Assembly (NCBI RefSeq): GCF_025345615.1
Contig: NZ_JAODWD010000004.1
Location: forward strand, 372,001 to 436,000
Origin: Mycobacterium deserti
GTDB lineage: Bacteria; Actinomycetota; Actinomycetes; Mycobacteriales; Mycobacteriaceae
Length of the DNA: 64,000 nucleotides
Direction of reading: 5' to 3'
Shown: piece after piece, positions 34,860-43,645 of the stretch
Layout: each line of letters begins with the position of its first letter
How positions within the stretch are numbered: position 1 is the stretch's first letter
Program-made: the position numbers and the translations under genes
The notes under the pieces: generated by a model
The model's database searches: none
What the model was told of the DNA's origin: nothing
The model's input: the letters and a program-made list of their open reading frames with translations, nothing else

Positions 34860-35758
34860 AAGCCCAGTCGGCCAAGCTGTTTCGGGTCGCGTTGCCAGTT
34901 CTTGGCGATCTTCACCCGTAGGTCGAGATACACCTTGGTCCCCAGCAGCTTCTCGATTTGCGTGCGCGCGGCGGTGCCCACCTCACGTAAACGCGCACCG
35001 CCCTTGCCGATCACGATGCCCTTCTGGCTGTCACGCTCGACGAACAGGATGGCGTGCACGTCGATCAGGTCGTCTCGGCCTTCACGCGGGCTGACCTCCT
35101 CGATGACGACGGCAAGTGAGTGAGGCAGCTCGTCGCGCACGCCTTCGAGGGCGGCCTCCCGAATCAGCTCAGCCATCAACGTCTCCTCGGGCTCGTCGGT
35201 CAGCTCGCCGTCGGGATAGAACGCCGGACCGGGCGGCAACTGCTCGACGAGCACGTCGGTCAGCACATCCAGTTGCTCGCCGGCGGTCGCCGACACCGGC
35301 ACGATCTCGGTGTCCTGGCCGACGAGCTCGCTGACCGCGAGCAGTTGCGCGGCGACGCGGTCCTTGGCCACCTTGTCGATCTTGGTGACGACGGCCACCA
35401 GAGTGGTCTTCGGCGCGACGGCGCGGATCTGCTCGTAGATCCACCGGTCCCCCGGTCCGACCTTCTCGTCGGCCGGGATGCACAGTCCGATGACGTCGAC
35501 CTCGGAGTAGGTGTCCTTCACCAGGTCGTTGAGACGCTGCCCCAACAGGGTGCGCGGCCGGTGCAGACCGGGGGTGTCGACGAGGATGATCTGGAAGTTC
35601 TCGCGATGCACGATGCCCCGGATGGTGTGGCGGGTGGTCTGCGGCCGGTTCGACGTGATGGCGACCTTGGCGCCGACGAGCGCGTTGGTCAGCGTCGACT
35701 TGCCGGTGTTCGGCCGCCCCACGAAACAGACGAAGCCGGAACGGAATTCGTCGTTCAT
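34856..35758 (-). CDS. era: GTPase Era
   Basis: Era binds 16S rRNA and helps 30S maturation. The ATG at 35758 gives 300 residues, the length of Rv2364c. G motifs are clear: GRPNTGKSTLTNAL (G1), TRHTIRG (G2), DTPG (G3), TKID (G4) and SATAGEQLD (G5). The C-terminal KH domain has the VIGKGGARLREVGTAARTQIEKLLGTKVYLDLRVKI signature. Upstream, the cytidine deaminase-like gene is separated by 67 bases. Confidence 0.96.
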   Translation of the reverse strand: MNDEFRSGFVCFVGRPNTGKSTLTNALVGAKVAITSNRPQTTRHTIRGIVHRENFQIILVDTPGLHRPRTLLGQRLNDLVKDTYSEVDVIGLCIPADEKVGPGDRWIYEQIRAVAPKTTLVAVVTKIDKVAKDRVAAQLLAVSELVGQDTEIVPVSATAGEQLDVLTDVLVEQLPPGPAFYPDGELTDEPEETLMAELIREAALEGVRDELPHSLAVVIEEVSPREGRDDLIDVHAILFVERDSQKGIVIGKGGARLREVGTAARTQIEKLLGTKVYLDLRVKIAKNWQRDPKQLGRLGF

Positions 35759-35825
35759 TTCGCACCGAGACTGCGGGGAGGTCGCGCTGTGACGCGATTT
35801 CGCGATCTGTGCGCAGTCTCGACGC

Positions 35826-36143
35826 TCATATGCGCTTGCCCGACCGGTCGGTGACGATGACCGTCGCGTCGGCCGACAACTCTCGCACCGCGGCCACGCC
35901 CGCGTCGTCCTCGGCACCGCCGACCAACACCGCAGCCTCGAGCCCGGTGGCGCCGCTGGACACCGCGGCGGCAACAGCAGCTTGTAAAGCGCTCAGCTGC
36001 AACGCTTTCAGCGTCACCGGCGCTCCGGCGTAGGTGCGGCCGTCGGCGTCGCGAACCGCCGCGCCAGTGCTCGCTTCGGCCCGGCCCATGGCGCCGCGGG
36101 CCAGCGTCACCAACTTGGCGTCCTCGGCGTCAAGATCCGTCAT
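35826..36143 (-). CDS. Cytidine deaminase-like protein lacking the active site (Rv2365c homologue)
   Basis: The 105 residues have the beginnings of a cytidine deaminase fold (DAKLVTLARGAMGRAEASTGAAVRDADGRTYAGAPVTLKALQLSALQAAVAAAVSSGATGLEAAVLV), but the zinc ligands (HAE and PCxxC) are absent. It is therefore probably not a deaminase. Its start overlaps the end of the CorC-like gene by 14 bases, so it is part of the phoH-ybeY-corC-era operon. Confidence 0.75.
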   Translation of the reverse strand: MTDLDAEDAKLVTLARGAMGRAEASTGAAVRDADGRTYAGAPVTLKALQLSALQAAVAAAVSSGATGLEAAVLVGGAEDDAGVAAVRELSADATVIVTDRSGKRI

Positions 36144-37428
36144 GTGTCTCCTCGGACCCCGGCTCGGTCGGACTGACCAGGACCGTACCGATGCGCACCC
36201 GGCCGCGATGGTCGGGCCCGCCCTCAGCGCGAAGTCGCAGACGGTCCCACGTCACCTCGGCTCCAGGCAGCGGGACGCGACCGAGTTCCAGCGCGACGAG
36301 TCCGCCGACGGTGTCGACGTCAAGGCCCTCGTCGAACTCGATGTCGTACAACTCGCCGAGGTCCTCGATCGGCAGCCGGGCCGACACCCGGTAGCTCTCG
36401 TCGCCCAACTCCTCGACCGGGGCGACTTCGTCGGTGTCGTACTCATCGGCGATCTCCCCGACGATCTCCTCCAACACATCCTCGATGGTGACCAAGCCCG
36501 CAATCGCACCGTATTCGTCGACCAGCAGCACCATGTGCACGCGGTCGCGCTGCATCTCTCGCAGCAAGGCGTCGAGCGGCTTGGAGTCCGGCACGAAGAC
36601 CGCGGGTCGCATCAGATCCGAGACCTTGGTGTCCCGGCCGCCGTTTCGCGAGTAGTACGTCCGCTGCACCAGGTCTTTCAGGTAGACCACACCGACGACG
36701 TCGTCGACGTTCTCACCGATCACCGGGATGCGCGAATGTCCACTGCGCACCGCCAGCGACGTGGCCTGTCCTGCCGTCTTGTCAACTTCGATCCACACCA
36801 TCTCGGTGCGCGGCACCATCACCTCACGCGCCGGGGTGTCGCCGAGCTCGAACACCGATTGGATCATCCGGCGCTCGTCGTCAGCCACCACCCCGCTCTG
36901 CTGCGCCAGGTCGACGACCTCACGCAGCTCGATCTCGGAAGCGAACGGCCCATTGCGAAAGCCGCGCCCGGGCGTCAGCGCGTTGCCGATCAGGACCAGC
37001 AGCCGGCTGATCGGGGTCAGTAGCACCGAAATCGCCTGCAGCGGAAGCGCGGCCACCAGCGCGAACGAGTAGGCGTGCTGGCGGCCCAACGTCCGCGGAC
37101 CGACACCAATCGCGACGAAGCTGACCACAGTCATGATCGCGGCCGCGGCGGTCAGACCCCACGCCACGCCGAGCAGGCCGTCGAGATACGCGACGAGCAG
37201 CACGGTCGCGGTGACTTCGCAGGCGATGCGCAACAGCACGATCAGGTTGATGTAGCGCGGCCGCTCGGCCATCACCCGTGCCAACCGCACCGCGCCTGGG
37301 CGCTCGTCGCGCATCAACTCCTCGACGCGCGCCACCGACACGGTGCTCAGCGCGGCGTCTACGGCCGCGAAGAGTCCACCGAATGCGACGAGCGCAATCG
37401 CGCCGAACAGCGGGGCGGTCCCGTTCAT
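36130..37428 (-). CDS. CorC/HlyC-family CNNM transporter-like protein
   Basis: The ATG at 37428 overlaps the ybeY stop (ATGA) and gives 432 residues, near Rv2366c. An N-terminal CNNM/DUF21 domain with three to four membrane helices (about 1-150) is followed by paired CBS domains (MVPRTEMVWIEVDKTAGQA ... VHMVLLVDEYGAIAGLVTIEDVLEEIVGEI) and a C-terminal CorC_HlyC domain (SYRVSARLPIEDLGELYDIEF ... DTVGGLVALELGRVP). Homologues handle Mg2+ or Co2+ efflux. The coupling with ybeY is widespread in bacteria. Confidence 0.9.
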   Translation of the reverse strand: MNGTAPLFGAIALVAFGGLFAAVDAALSTVSVARVEELMRDERPGAVRLARVMAERPRYINLIVLLRIACEVTATVLLVAYLDGLLGVAWGLTAAAAIMTVVSFVAIGVGPRTLGRQHAYSFALVAALPLQAISVLLTPISRLLVLIGNALTPGRGFRNGPFASEIELREVVDLAQQSGVVADDERRMIQSVFELGDTPAREVMVPRTEMVWIEVDKTAGQATSLAVRSGHSRIPVIGENVDDVVGVVYLKDLVQRTYYSRNGGRDTKVSDLMRPAVFVPDSKPLDALLREMQRDRVHMVLLVDEYGAIAGLVTIEDVLEEIVGEIADEYDTDEVAPVEELGDESYRVSARLPIEDLGELYDIEFDEGLDVDTVGGLVALELGRVPLPGAEVTWDRLRLRAEGGPDHRGRVRIGTVLVSPTEPGSEETHDGS

Positions 37429-37958
37429 GGCTCGTCGAAATATCGGGACTCCAGCAACCGCCGGTCCTTGTCGGACTGACGGTCCTGGTGGTACGCCTCG
37501 ACCTGCTCGGCCACCCACTCCGCGAGGAGCTGGCGCTGCAGGGCGAACATCTCTTTCTCCTCGTCCGGCTCGGCGTGGTCGTAGCCCAACAGGTGCAACA
37601 CCCCGTGCACCGTCAGCAGGGCCAGCTCCTGACCGAGCGAGTGTCCGGCCGCAGTGGCCTGGGTAGCCGCGAACTCCGGACACAACACGATGTCGCCGAG
37701 CAACGACGGTCCAGGCTCCGGCGCGTCGGGCCGGCCACCCGGCTCGAGCTCGTCCATGGGAAAGCTCATGACGTCGGTCGGACCCGGCAGGTCCATCCAT
37801 CGCATGTGCAGGTCGGCCATCGCGGCGGTGTCGAGCAGCACCATCGACAACTCGGCCGCCGGATGCACCTTCATCTTGCGGATGACGAATCGGGCGACGC
37901 TGATCAACTCGTCTTCGGAGACGTCGATGCCCGATTCGTTGGACACCTCAATGCTCAT
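37425..37958 (-). CDS. ybeY: Endoribonuclease YbeY
   Basis: The 177-residue single-strand endoribonuclease acts in 16S rRNA 3' maturation and ribosome quality control. The zinc motif HGVLHLLGYDH (H-x3-H-x5-H) is intact, and the family block TDVMSFPMDE precedes it. It lies six bases after phoH and overlaps the CorC-like gene, the standard order. Confidence 0.95.
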   Translation of the reverse strand: MSIEVSNESGIDVSEDELISVARFVIRKMKVHPAAELSMVLLDTAAMADLHMRWMDLPGPTDVMSFPMDELEPGGRPDAPEPGPSLLGDIVLCPEFAATQATAAGHSLGQELALLTVHGVLHLLGYDHAEPDEEKEMFALQRQLLAEWVAEQVEAYHQDRQSDKDRRLLESRYFDEP

Positions 37959-37964
37959 CGCGGT

Positions 37965-38999
37965 CTACCGTCGCGGCCGGTTGCCCGAGGCGCGACGCTG
38001 CGCGCGGTTGGCCAGCGCAGGGTCCTCGACTCTGGCGTAAGCGTCGACGATGTCGGACACCAGCCGGTGCCGAACGACGTCGGCACTGGTGAGCTCGGCG
38101 AAGTGAATATCGTCGATGCCGTCGAGAATCCGCATCGCGGCGCGCAATCCGGACTCCGCACCACCCGGCAGGTCGACCTGCGTGATGTCGCCGGTCACAA
38201 CGATTTTCGAGCCGAACCCCAATCGCGTCAGGAACATCTTCATCTGCTCAGCGGTGGTGTTCTGCGCCTCGTCGAGAATGATGAACGCGTCGTTCAGCGT
38301 CCTGCCTCGCATGTACGCCAGCGGCGCGACCTCAATGACACCGGCGCTCATCAGCTTGGGAATCAGCTCGGGGTCCATCATGTCGTGCAGCGCGTCGTAC
38401 AGCGGCCGCAGGTACGGGTCGATCTTCTCGCTGAGCGTGCCGGGCAGAAAGCCGAGGCGTTCCCCGGCCTCGACCGCGGGGCGGGTTAGGATGATCCTGC
38501 TGACCTGCTTGGTCTGTAAAGCGCTGACCGCCTTCGCCATTCCGAGGTAGGTCTTTCCGGTGCCCGCTGGGCCGACTCCGAAGACGATGGTGTGCGCGTC
38601 GATCGCGTCGACATAGCGCTTCTGGTTCAGCGTCTTCGGTCGGATGGTCTTGCCGCGCCGCGACAGGATGTCGAGGGTCAATACCTCGGCGGGCGATTCA
38701 TTTCCGGTGCCGGTGAGCATCGCGACGCTGTGGCGTACCGCGTCGGGCCTCAGGGTCTGGCCGCTGTTAACGACCGCGATGAGTTCGGAGACCACCCGTT
38801 CGGCCAGCGCCACGTCAGCGGGCTCGCCGACGAGGGTGACCGCGTTGCCGCGGACGTGGATGTCAGCGGCCAGGAGGCTCTCGAGTGCGCGCAGATTCTC
38901 GTCGGCGGAACCCAGTAGGCCCACGACGAGGTCGGGCGGAACATCGATGCTGCTGCGAACGAGAGCGTCCGAGTCAGCGTTCGTTTCGCGAGGCGTCAC
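37965..38999 (-). CDS. phoH: PhoH-family ATPase
   Basis: The 344 residues carry an N-terminal KH-like part and a PhoH RNA-helicase-type ATPase: Walker A GPAGTGKT (about 143-150), LTRPAVEAGERLGFLPG, Walker B FIILDEAQNTTAEQMKMFLTRLGFGSK, and VVTGDITQVDLP. PhoH proteins are thought to work with YbeY in RNA handling, which fits the operon. A GTG start at 38999 is used. The 108 bases up to rsmE hold no gene. Confidence 0.92.
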   Translation of the reverse strand: MTPRETNADSDALVRSSIDVPPDLVVGLLGSADENLRALESLLAADIHVRGNAVTLVGEPADVALAERVVSELIAVVNSGQTLRPDAVRHSVAMLTGTGNESPAEVLTLDILSRRGKTIRPKTLNQKRYVDAIDAHTIVFGVGPAGTGKTYLGMAKAVSALQTKQVSRIILTRPAVEAGERLGFLPGTLSEKIDPYLRPLYDALHDMMDPELIPKLMSAGVIEVAPLAYMRGRTLNDAFIILDEAQNTTAEQMKMFLTRLGFGSKIVVTGDITQVDLPGGAESGLRAAMRILDGIDDIHFAELTSADVVRHRLVSDIVDAYARVEDPALANRAQRRASGNRPRR

Positions 39000-39107
39000 G
39001 TGGGGCTTTCTGCCTACTTTCTGGGTCGTGGCCTGGTGGTTTGCTCGTGAGTACCCACTTTACCGTCGGGTGCCTACCCAACCCAATGCTTATCTGCGCA
39101 GGTCAAC

Positions 39108-39851
39108 TCACATCCACCGGTTCGTCAAGACGCCCAGCGCCCCTAACGCGACGGCCGCCGCGCTCGACGTTCGCAGCACCGTGGGGCCCAACCGCGCCGC
39201 GACGGCGCCCGCATCCGTGAGTGCGGCCACCTCGTCATCGGCTATTCCGCCCTCAGGCCCGATCAGAAGCATCAGCGAATGAGCTTGCGCCACAGGAAGA
39301 TCGGCCAGCGGTCGGGTCGCCGACTCGTGCAGTGCGACCACCAGCGCGCCGCGAGCGTCGCGGATGCGCTCCACCAACTCGGGGGTCTTCACCATGCCGG
39401 TCACGGCCGGGATGTGCGGGCGGCGCGACTGCCGAGCCGCCGACCTGGCCACCGCCTGCCACCGCCGCAGCCCCTTGTCGACCTTGGCTGGGCTGTCCCA
39501 CCGCGCCACGCAGCGCGCGGCCTGCCACGCGACGAACGCGTCCGCGCCGGCTTCGGTGGCCAGTTCGACGGCCAGTTCGGCGCGGTCGGACTTCGGCAAC
39601 GCCTGCACGACGGTGACCTTCGGGATCGCTTCTCCGACGGTGAAGCGCTGGAGTACCCGCGCGGTCAACCGGCCTTTGCCGGTCTCTTCGACGACGCAGT
39701 GCGCCAAGGCGCCGGCGCCGTCGCTGAGGTCCACTCGCTCCCCCGTCCGGATCCGGCGCACATTCGCGGCGTGGAAGCCCTCGTCGCCGTCGACGACGGC
39801 AAGCTCACCGGTCGACGGCAGGGCGTCGACGTAGAACAGCGTGCCGATCAC
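39108..39851 (-). CDS. rsmE: 16S rRNA m3U1498 methyltransferase
   Basis: The 247-residue SPOUT methyltransferase modifies U1498 of 16S rRNA. The N-terminal PUA-like part (HAANVRRIRTGERVDLSDGAG) and the C-terminal knot (LMLLIGPEGGIADDEVAALTDAGAVAARLGPTVLRTSSAAAVALGAL) are typical. It lies six bases after dnaJ, as Rv2372c follows dnaJ2. Confidence 0.93.
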   Translation of the reverse strand: MIGTLFYVDALPSTGELAVVDGDEGFHAANVRRIRTGERVDLSDGAGALAHCVVEETGKGRLTARVLQRFTVGEAIPKVTVVQALPKSDRAELAVELATEAGADAFVAWQAARCVARWDSPAKVDKGLRRWQAVARSAARQSRRPHIPAVTGMVKTPELVERIRDARGALVVALHESATRPLADLPVAQAHSLMLLIGPEGGIADDEVAALTDAGAVAARLGPTVLRTSSAAAVALGALGVLTNRWM

Positions 39852-39857
39852 GCTGGC

Positions 39858-41006
39858 CTAGCGGCCGGTGAAGGTTTCGCGCAACCTGCTGAAGAAGCCG
39901 CCGCCCGCAGCGCCCTGGCTCTGCGTCGACCGCACCTCGGCCACATCGCGGGCCCGCTTCTCCTTGAGCTTGCGCAGAATCTCGATATCGTCGTGGTCCA
40001 ACCGGGTCGGCACCATCACGTCGACGTGTGCATGCAGGTCGCCGCGCACGCCGGAGCGCAGGTGCGGCATGCCGTGCCCACGGATCGTGATGACCGCCCC
40101 GGGCTGCGTGCCCGCCGGGATCTCGACCTCGATAGGGCCGTCGAGTATCGCGTCGACGGTGACCGAGGCGCCGAGCGCCGCGTCGACCATCGGCACCGAG
40201 ATCGTGCAGTGCAGGTCGTCGCCGTCGCGCACGAACGTGTCATGCGCCTTCTCGTGCACCTCGACGTAAAGGTCACCCGCGGGGCCGCCGCCGGGTCCGA
40301 CCTCACCTTGGGCGGCCAAGCGCACCCGCATCCCGTCGCCGACACCTGCGGGGATCTTCACGCTGATCTCGCGCCGGGAGCGGACCCGGCCGTCGCCGCC
40401 GCAGCGGTGACACGGATCCGGGATGACCTCGCCGACCCCGCCGCACACCGGGCACGGGCGTGCCGTCATGACCTGGCCCAGCAGTGAGCGCTGCACGGTC
40501 TGCACCTCGCCGCGGCCGCCGCAGGTATCGCAGGTGACCGGGGTGGAATTGCCGTGGGTGCCCTTGCCCTGACACAGATCGCAGAGCACCGCGGTGTCGA
40601 CGGTTACCTGCTTGGTCACTCCGGTGGCGCACTCCGACAGGTCCAGCCGCATCCGAAGCAGCGAGTCCGACCCCGGCCGCACCCGCCCGATCGGCCCGCG
40701 AGACGCGGTGCCGCCACCGAAGAACGCCTCGAACACGTCACCGAGGCCGCCGAAGCCGCCGCTGAACCCGTTGCCCGCGGCCCCCGCCGTCTCGAGCGGA
40801 TCGCCGCCCAAGTCGACGATCCGGCGTTTCTCCGGGTCACTGAGCACCTCGTAGGCGACGCTGATCTCCTTGAACCGCGCCTGCGCCTCTTCGTCGGGGT
40901 TGACGTCGGGATGCAGTTCGCGGGCCAGCTTGCGATAGGCGCGCTTGATCTCGGATTCACTCGCGCCTCTGCCCACCCCGAGCAGCCCGTAATAATCGCG
41001 TGCCAC
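39858..41006 (-). CDS. dnaJ2: Co-chaperone DnaJ (DnaJ2 type)
   Basis: The 382-residue protein stimulates DnaK. The J domain is ARDYYGLLGVGRGASESEIKRAYRKLARELHPDVNPDEEAQARFKEI with HPD; a Gly/Phe-rich region (GNGFSGGFGGLGDVFEAFFG) follows; four CxxCxGxG zinc repeats span about 147-210 (CDLCQGKG, CDTCGGRG, CPVCGGVG, CHRCGGDG). The GTG start follows GCGAGG. It is 39 bases downstream of hrcA and forms an operon with it. Confidence 0.96.
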   Translation of the reverse strand: MARDYYGLLGVGRGASESEIKRAYRKLARELHPDVNPDEEAQARFKEISVAYEVLSDPEKRRIVDLGGDPLETAGAAGNGFSGGFGGLGDVFEAFFGGGTASRGPIGRVRPGSDSLLRMRLDLSECATGVTKQVTVDTAVLCDLCQGKGTHGNSTPVTCDTCGGRGEVQTVQRSLLGQVMTARPCPVCGGVGEVIPDPCHRCGGDGRVRSRREISVKIPAGVGDGMRVRLAAQGEVGPGGGPAGDLYVEVHEKAHDTFVRDGDDLHCTISVPMVDAALGASVTVDAILDGPIEVEIPAGTQPGAVITIRGHGMPHLRSGVRGDLHAHVDVMVPTRLDHDDIEILRKLKEKRARDVAEVRSTQSQGAAGGGFFSRLRETFTGR

Positions 41007-41045
41007 GCTGACCTCGCCTGTCTTTGCTTACTGGTCTCTAGCCGA

Positions 41046-42077
41046 CTAGCGGCTACCTAGGACTTCCCCGATATAGAGAGCAACCGCAGCGACATTAGCG
41101 ATAGTTCCCGGATAGTCCATCCGAGTGGGACCTAACACACCCATGCCGCCGAACACCGTGCCCGAACTGCCGTACGTGGTGGACACCACCGAGGTGCCCG
41201 CCATCTCCTCGGCCTCCGTCTCGTGGCCGATGCGCACGGTCACCTTGCCTGCCTCCTGCTGGGCGGCCAGCAGGCGCAGCACCACCACCTGCTCCTCGAG
41301 CGCTTCGAGCACGGGCCGCAGGGAGCCCCCGAAGTCGGCGGTGTTGCGCGTCAGATTGGCTGTGCCGCCGAGCAGCAGACGCTCCTCGCTGTGTTCGACC
41401 AGGGTCTCCACCAGCACCGTCGCCGACCGGCCGACGGCGTCGGCGAGACCGCCGTGGCCGTTGAGATTGGTGGCCAGGTCCGACACGGCGACCGACGCCG
41501 CAGTCAGCCGCTTGCCTTCGAGGGCCTGGCCCAGCAGGTCTCGCAGCTGTGCCACCTCGTGCTCGTCGAGCGTGTCGCCGAGTTCGACGATGCGCTGGTC
41601 GACGCGTCCGGAGTCGGTGATCACCACGAGCAGCAGGCGCGCAGGCGTCAGTGCGACGACCTCCAGGTGGCGCACCGTCGACGCCGACAAGGTTGGGTAC
41701 TGCACGATCGCGACCTGGCGGGTCAGCTGCGCCAGCAGCCGCACCGCGCGGCGCAGCACATCGTCGAGGTCGACGCCGGACTCCAGGAAGCCCAGGATCG
41801 CGCGGCGCTCGGCCGCCGACAGCGGCTTGATGTCGTCGAGCCGGTCGACGAATTCGCGGTAGCCCTTCTCGGTGGGCACGCGACCCGAGCTGGTGTGCGG
41901 CTGGGTGATGTACCCCTCGGCCTCGAGCACCGCCATGTCGTTGCGCACGGTGGCACTGGACACGCCGAGGTTGTGGCGCTCGACGAGTGTCTTGGAACCG
42001 ATCGGCTCCTTGGTGGCAACGAAGTCGGCGACGATGGCCCGCAGCACCTCGAAGCGACGGTCGTCGGCACTACCCAC
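41046..42077 (-). CDS. hrcA: Heat-inducible transcription repressor HrcA
   Basis: HrcA represses groE-type heat shock genes by binding CIRCE. The 343 residues open with a winged helix (RRFEVLRAIVADFVATKEPIGSKTLVERHNLGVSSATVRNDMAVLEAEGYITQPHTSSGRVPTEKGYREFVD), followed by GAF-like and dimerisation domains ending YPGTIANVAAVALYIGEVLGSR. A GTG start follows GGGAAGGTGAACA. No CIRCE element was seen in the short upstream region. Confidence 0.96.
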   Translation of the reverse strand: MGSADDRRFEVLRAIVADFVATKEPIGSKTLVERHNLGVSSATVRNDMAVLEAEGYITQPHTSSGRVPTEKGYREFVDRLDDIKPLSAAERRAILGFLESGVDLDDVLRRAVRLLAQLTRQVAIVQYPTLSASTVRHLEVVALTPARLLLVVITDSGRVDQRIVELGDTLDEHEVAQLRDLLGQALEGKRLTAASVAVSDLATNLNGHGGLADAVGRSATVLVETLVEHSEERLLLGGTANLTRNTADFGGSLRPVLEALEEQVVVLRLLAAQQEAGKVTVRIGHETEAEEMAGTSVVSTTYGSSGTVFGGMGVLGPTRMDYPGTIANVAAVALYIGEVLGSR

Positions 42078-42239
42078 TGTTCACCTTCCCTTCCCACGCG
42101 AGACAGGGTTTCATTTTACGGTGTCTAACTGGGCCGATGTCGCCCGAGAGGTGGTTAGCGTGGCGAACAGCCCCGTGACGACTAGCCTTCGCAGGGTGAC
42201 GCCTTTTCCCGGGGGGATGATGCGGGGGAGGTCAACCCG

Positions 42240-42554
42240 ATGATTTTCAAAGGGGTCCGCGACGGCAGACCCTACCCGGACCACGGGCTGTCGCACCGGC
42301 AGTGGGCGCGAATTCCGCCGCGCCAAATCCGGCTCGACGAGTTGGTCATGACCACCACTGTGCTCGCCCTCGATCGCCTGCTGTCGGAGGACTCGACGTT
42401 CTACGGCGATCTGTTCCCCCACGCCGTCCGGTGGAAGGGCATCGTCTATCTGGAGGACGGGCTGCATCGCGCCGTGCGGGCGGCGCTGCGGAACCGGACC
42501 GTCCTGCACGCCCGGGTCTTCGACATGGACGTGCCTCTCGGTCAGCAGATCTGA
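42240..42554 (+). CDS. Conserved protein, Rv2375 homologue (104 aa)
   Basis: A strong GGGGGAGGT ribosome site precedes the ATG. The 104 residues have no recognisable catalytic motif. Size and location, divergent from hrcA at the edge of the siderophore locus, match M. tuberculosis Rv2375, a conserved mycobacterial hypothetical. The last 13 bases overlap the convergent DUF998 gene. The 160 bases between hrcA and this gene hold no gene and contain both promoters. Confidence 0.75.
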   Translation: MIFKGVRDGRPYPDHGLSHRQWARIPPRQIRLDELVMTTTVLALDRLLSEDSTFYGDLFPHAVRWKGIVYLEDGLHRAVRAALRNRTVLHARVFDMDVPLGQQI

Positions 42555-43201
42555 CGGCTTCTGCCGTGCCGCGCCGACAACAGCACGGCGGCGCTCAACA
42601 GCTGCCACCCGATGATCGAATACACCGCGGTGCGCTCAACGGCGCCGAGCGGCGCGATCGGCCACACCGCGTAATTCGCCATGATCACGACGGCCGCGAA
42701 CGCCGTCAGCGCTATCAGTAACGACACGGCGCGGTACCACCACCGCACCCCCGCCGCGCGGGCGACGACCGACGATCCGGCGATGATCGCCGCGTTTCCG
42801 CACAGGAACACCAGGAAGGCACCGGCCGTGTGCCAGCGCATCCCGTCGCCTTCGGCCAGCGGTGAGCCACCGTGGACCGTCGCCACCAGAAGGTTGCCGA
42901 CCGTGTTGGCGGCGGCGAGGACCAGAAACACGACCGCGCGCCGGCCGGAAACACGGACCGCCAGATAGGCGCCGACGAAGTACAACAGGCCCTGCATGAC
43001 GAAGCCCGCGTTCATCAAGTGCGCCAGCGGCGACCACGCGGGCACCCCCAGCGCGCTGATGTAGGCGTTGGCGTAGCTGTAGGACGGTTCGACCGCCGCA
43101 GCCGCCACCGCCTCGATGATCAGATAGCCGATGCCGCCGACCAGCCACGCCGCAGGGCCGACCCAAGCGGATGCCCGCCTGGTCGTTTCGATCGTCGCCA
43201 C
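42542..43201 (-). CDS. DUF998 membrane protein
   Basis: The 219 residues form about six membrane helices. The N-terminus (WVGPAAWLVGGIGYLIIEAVAA ... YANAYISALGV) and HTAGAFLVFLCGNAAIIAG match DUF998 proteins, whose function is unknown. M. tuberculosis has cfp2 at this place instead. It begins 30 bases after the mbtH stop in the same direction and may be co-transcribed with the siderophore genes. Confidence 0.8.
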   Translation of the reverse strand: MATIETTRRASAWVGPAAWLVGGIGYLIIEAVAAAAVEPSYSYANAYISALGVPAWSPLAHLMNAGFVMQGLLYFVGAYLAVRVSGRRAVVFLVLAAANTVGNLLVATVHGGSPLAEGDGMRWHTAGAFLVFLCGNAAIIAGSSVVARAAGVRWWYRAVSLLIALTAFAAVVIMANYAVWPIAPLGAVERTAVYSIIGWQLLSAAVLLSARHGRSRQIC

Positions 43202-43231
43202 GGCTCCTAACGGTAGGCCACCGCGCGTCGG

Positions 43232-43645
43232 TCAGTCGTTGGCCGTCACCTCTTCGCGCGAGCGCTCATCGGAAGCCGTCACCTCTTCGCGCGAGCGCTC
43301 ATCGGAAGCCGTCACCTCTTCGCGCGAGCGCTCATCGGAAGCCGTCACCTCTTCGCGCGAGCGCTCATCGGAAGCCGTCACCTCTTCGCGCGAGCGCTCA
43401 TCGGAAGCCGTCACCTCTTCGCGCGAGCGCTCATCGGAAGCCATGGCTTCGCGCAGACTCCGCGGGCGCATGTCGGTCCAGTGCTGCTCGACGTAGGCGA
43501 CGCATTCGGCGCGCGTGCTTTCGCCGAACACCACCCGCCAGCCGGCCGGCACATCGACGAAGGTCGGCCACAGGCTGTACTGCTCCTCGTCGTTGACCAA
43601 CACGACGAAGGTGCCGTTGTCGTCATCGAATGGGTTGTTGCTCAT
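43232..43645 (-). CDS. mbtH: MbtH-like protein with a C-terminal tandem-repeat tail
   Basis: MbtH-like proteins bind and activate NRPS adenylation domains. Residues 1-68 are a complete MbtH: NDEEQYSLWP, VPAGWRVVFGE and HWTDMRPRSLREAM are the family signature. Beyond that, where MbtH normally ends at about 70 residues, six exact copies of the 11-residue unit ASDERSREEVT (residues 69-134) and a final Ala-Asn-Asp bring it to 137. The start overlaps the end of mbtG by 23 bases. The tail is highly charged and probably disordered; whether it is tolerated or functional is unknown. Confidence 0.9.
   Translation of the reverse strand: MSNNPFDDDNGTFVVLVNDEEQYSLWPTFVDVPAGWRVVFGESTRAECVAYVEQHWTDMRPRSLREAMASDERSREEVTASDERSREEVTASDERSREEVTASDERSREEVTASDERSREEVTASDERSREEVTAND
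43242..43439. repeat. Six perfect 33-bp tandem copies in the 3' end of mbtH
   Basis: Six identical 33-base units run head to tail from 43242 to 43439, in frame with mbtH, each encoding ASDERSREEVT. The unit contains small palindromes (TCGCGCGA, GAGCGCTC). There are no spacers. Identical copies indicate recent expansion, so copy number probably varies between strains. Confidence 0.97.

Noticed and set aside
42078..42239. CIRCE element before hrcA
   Set aside because: No TTAGCACTC-N9-GAGTGCTAA dyad is present in the hrcA upstream region.
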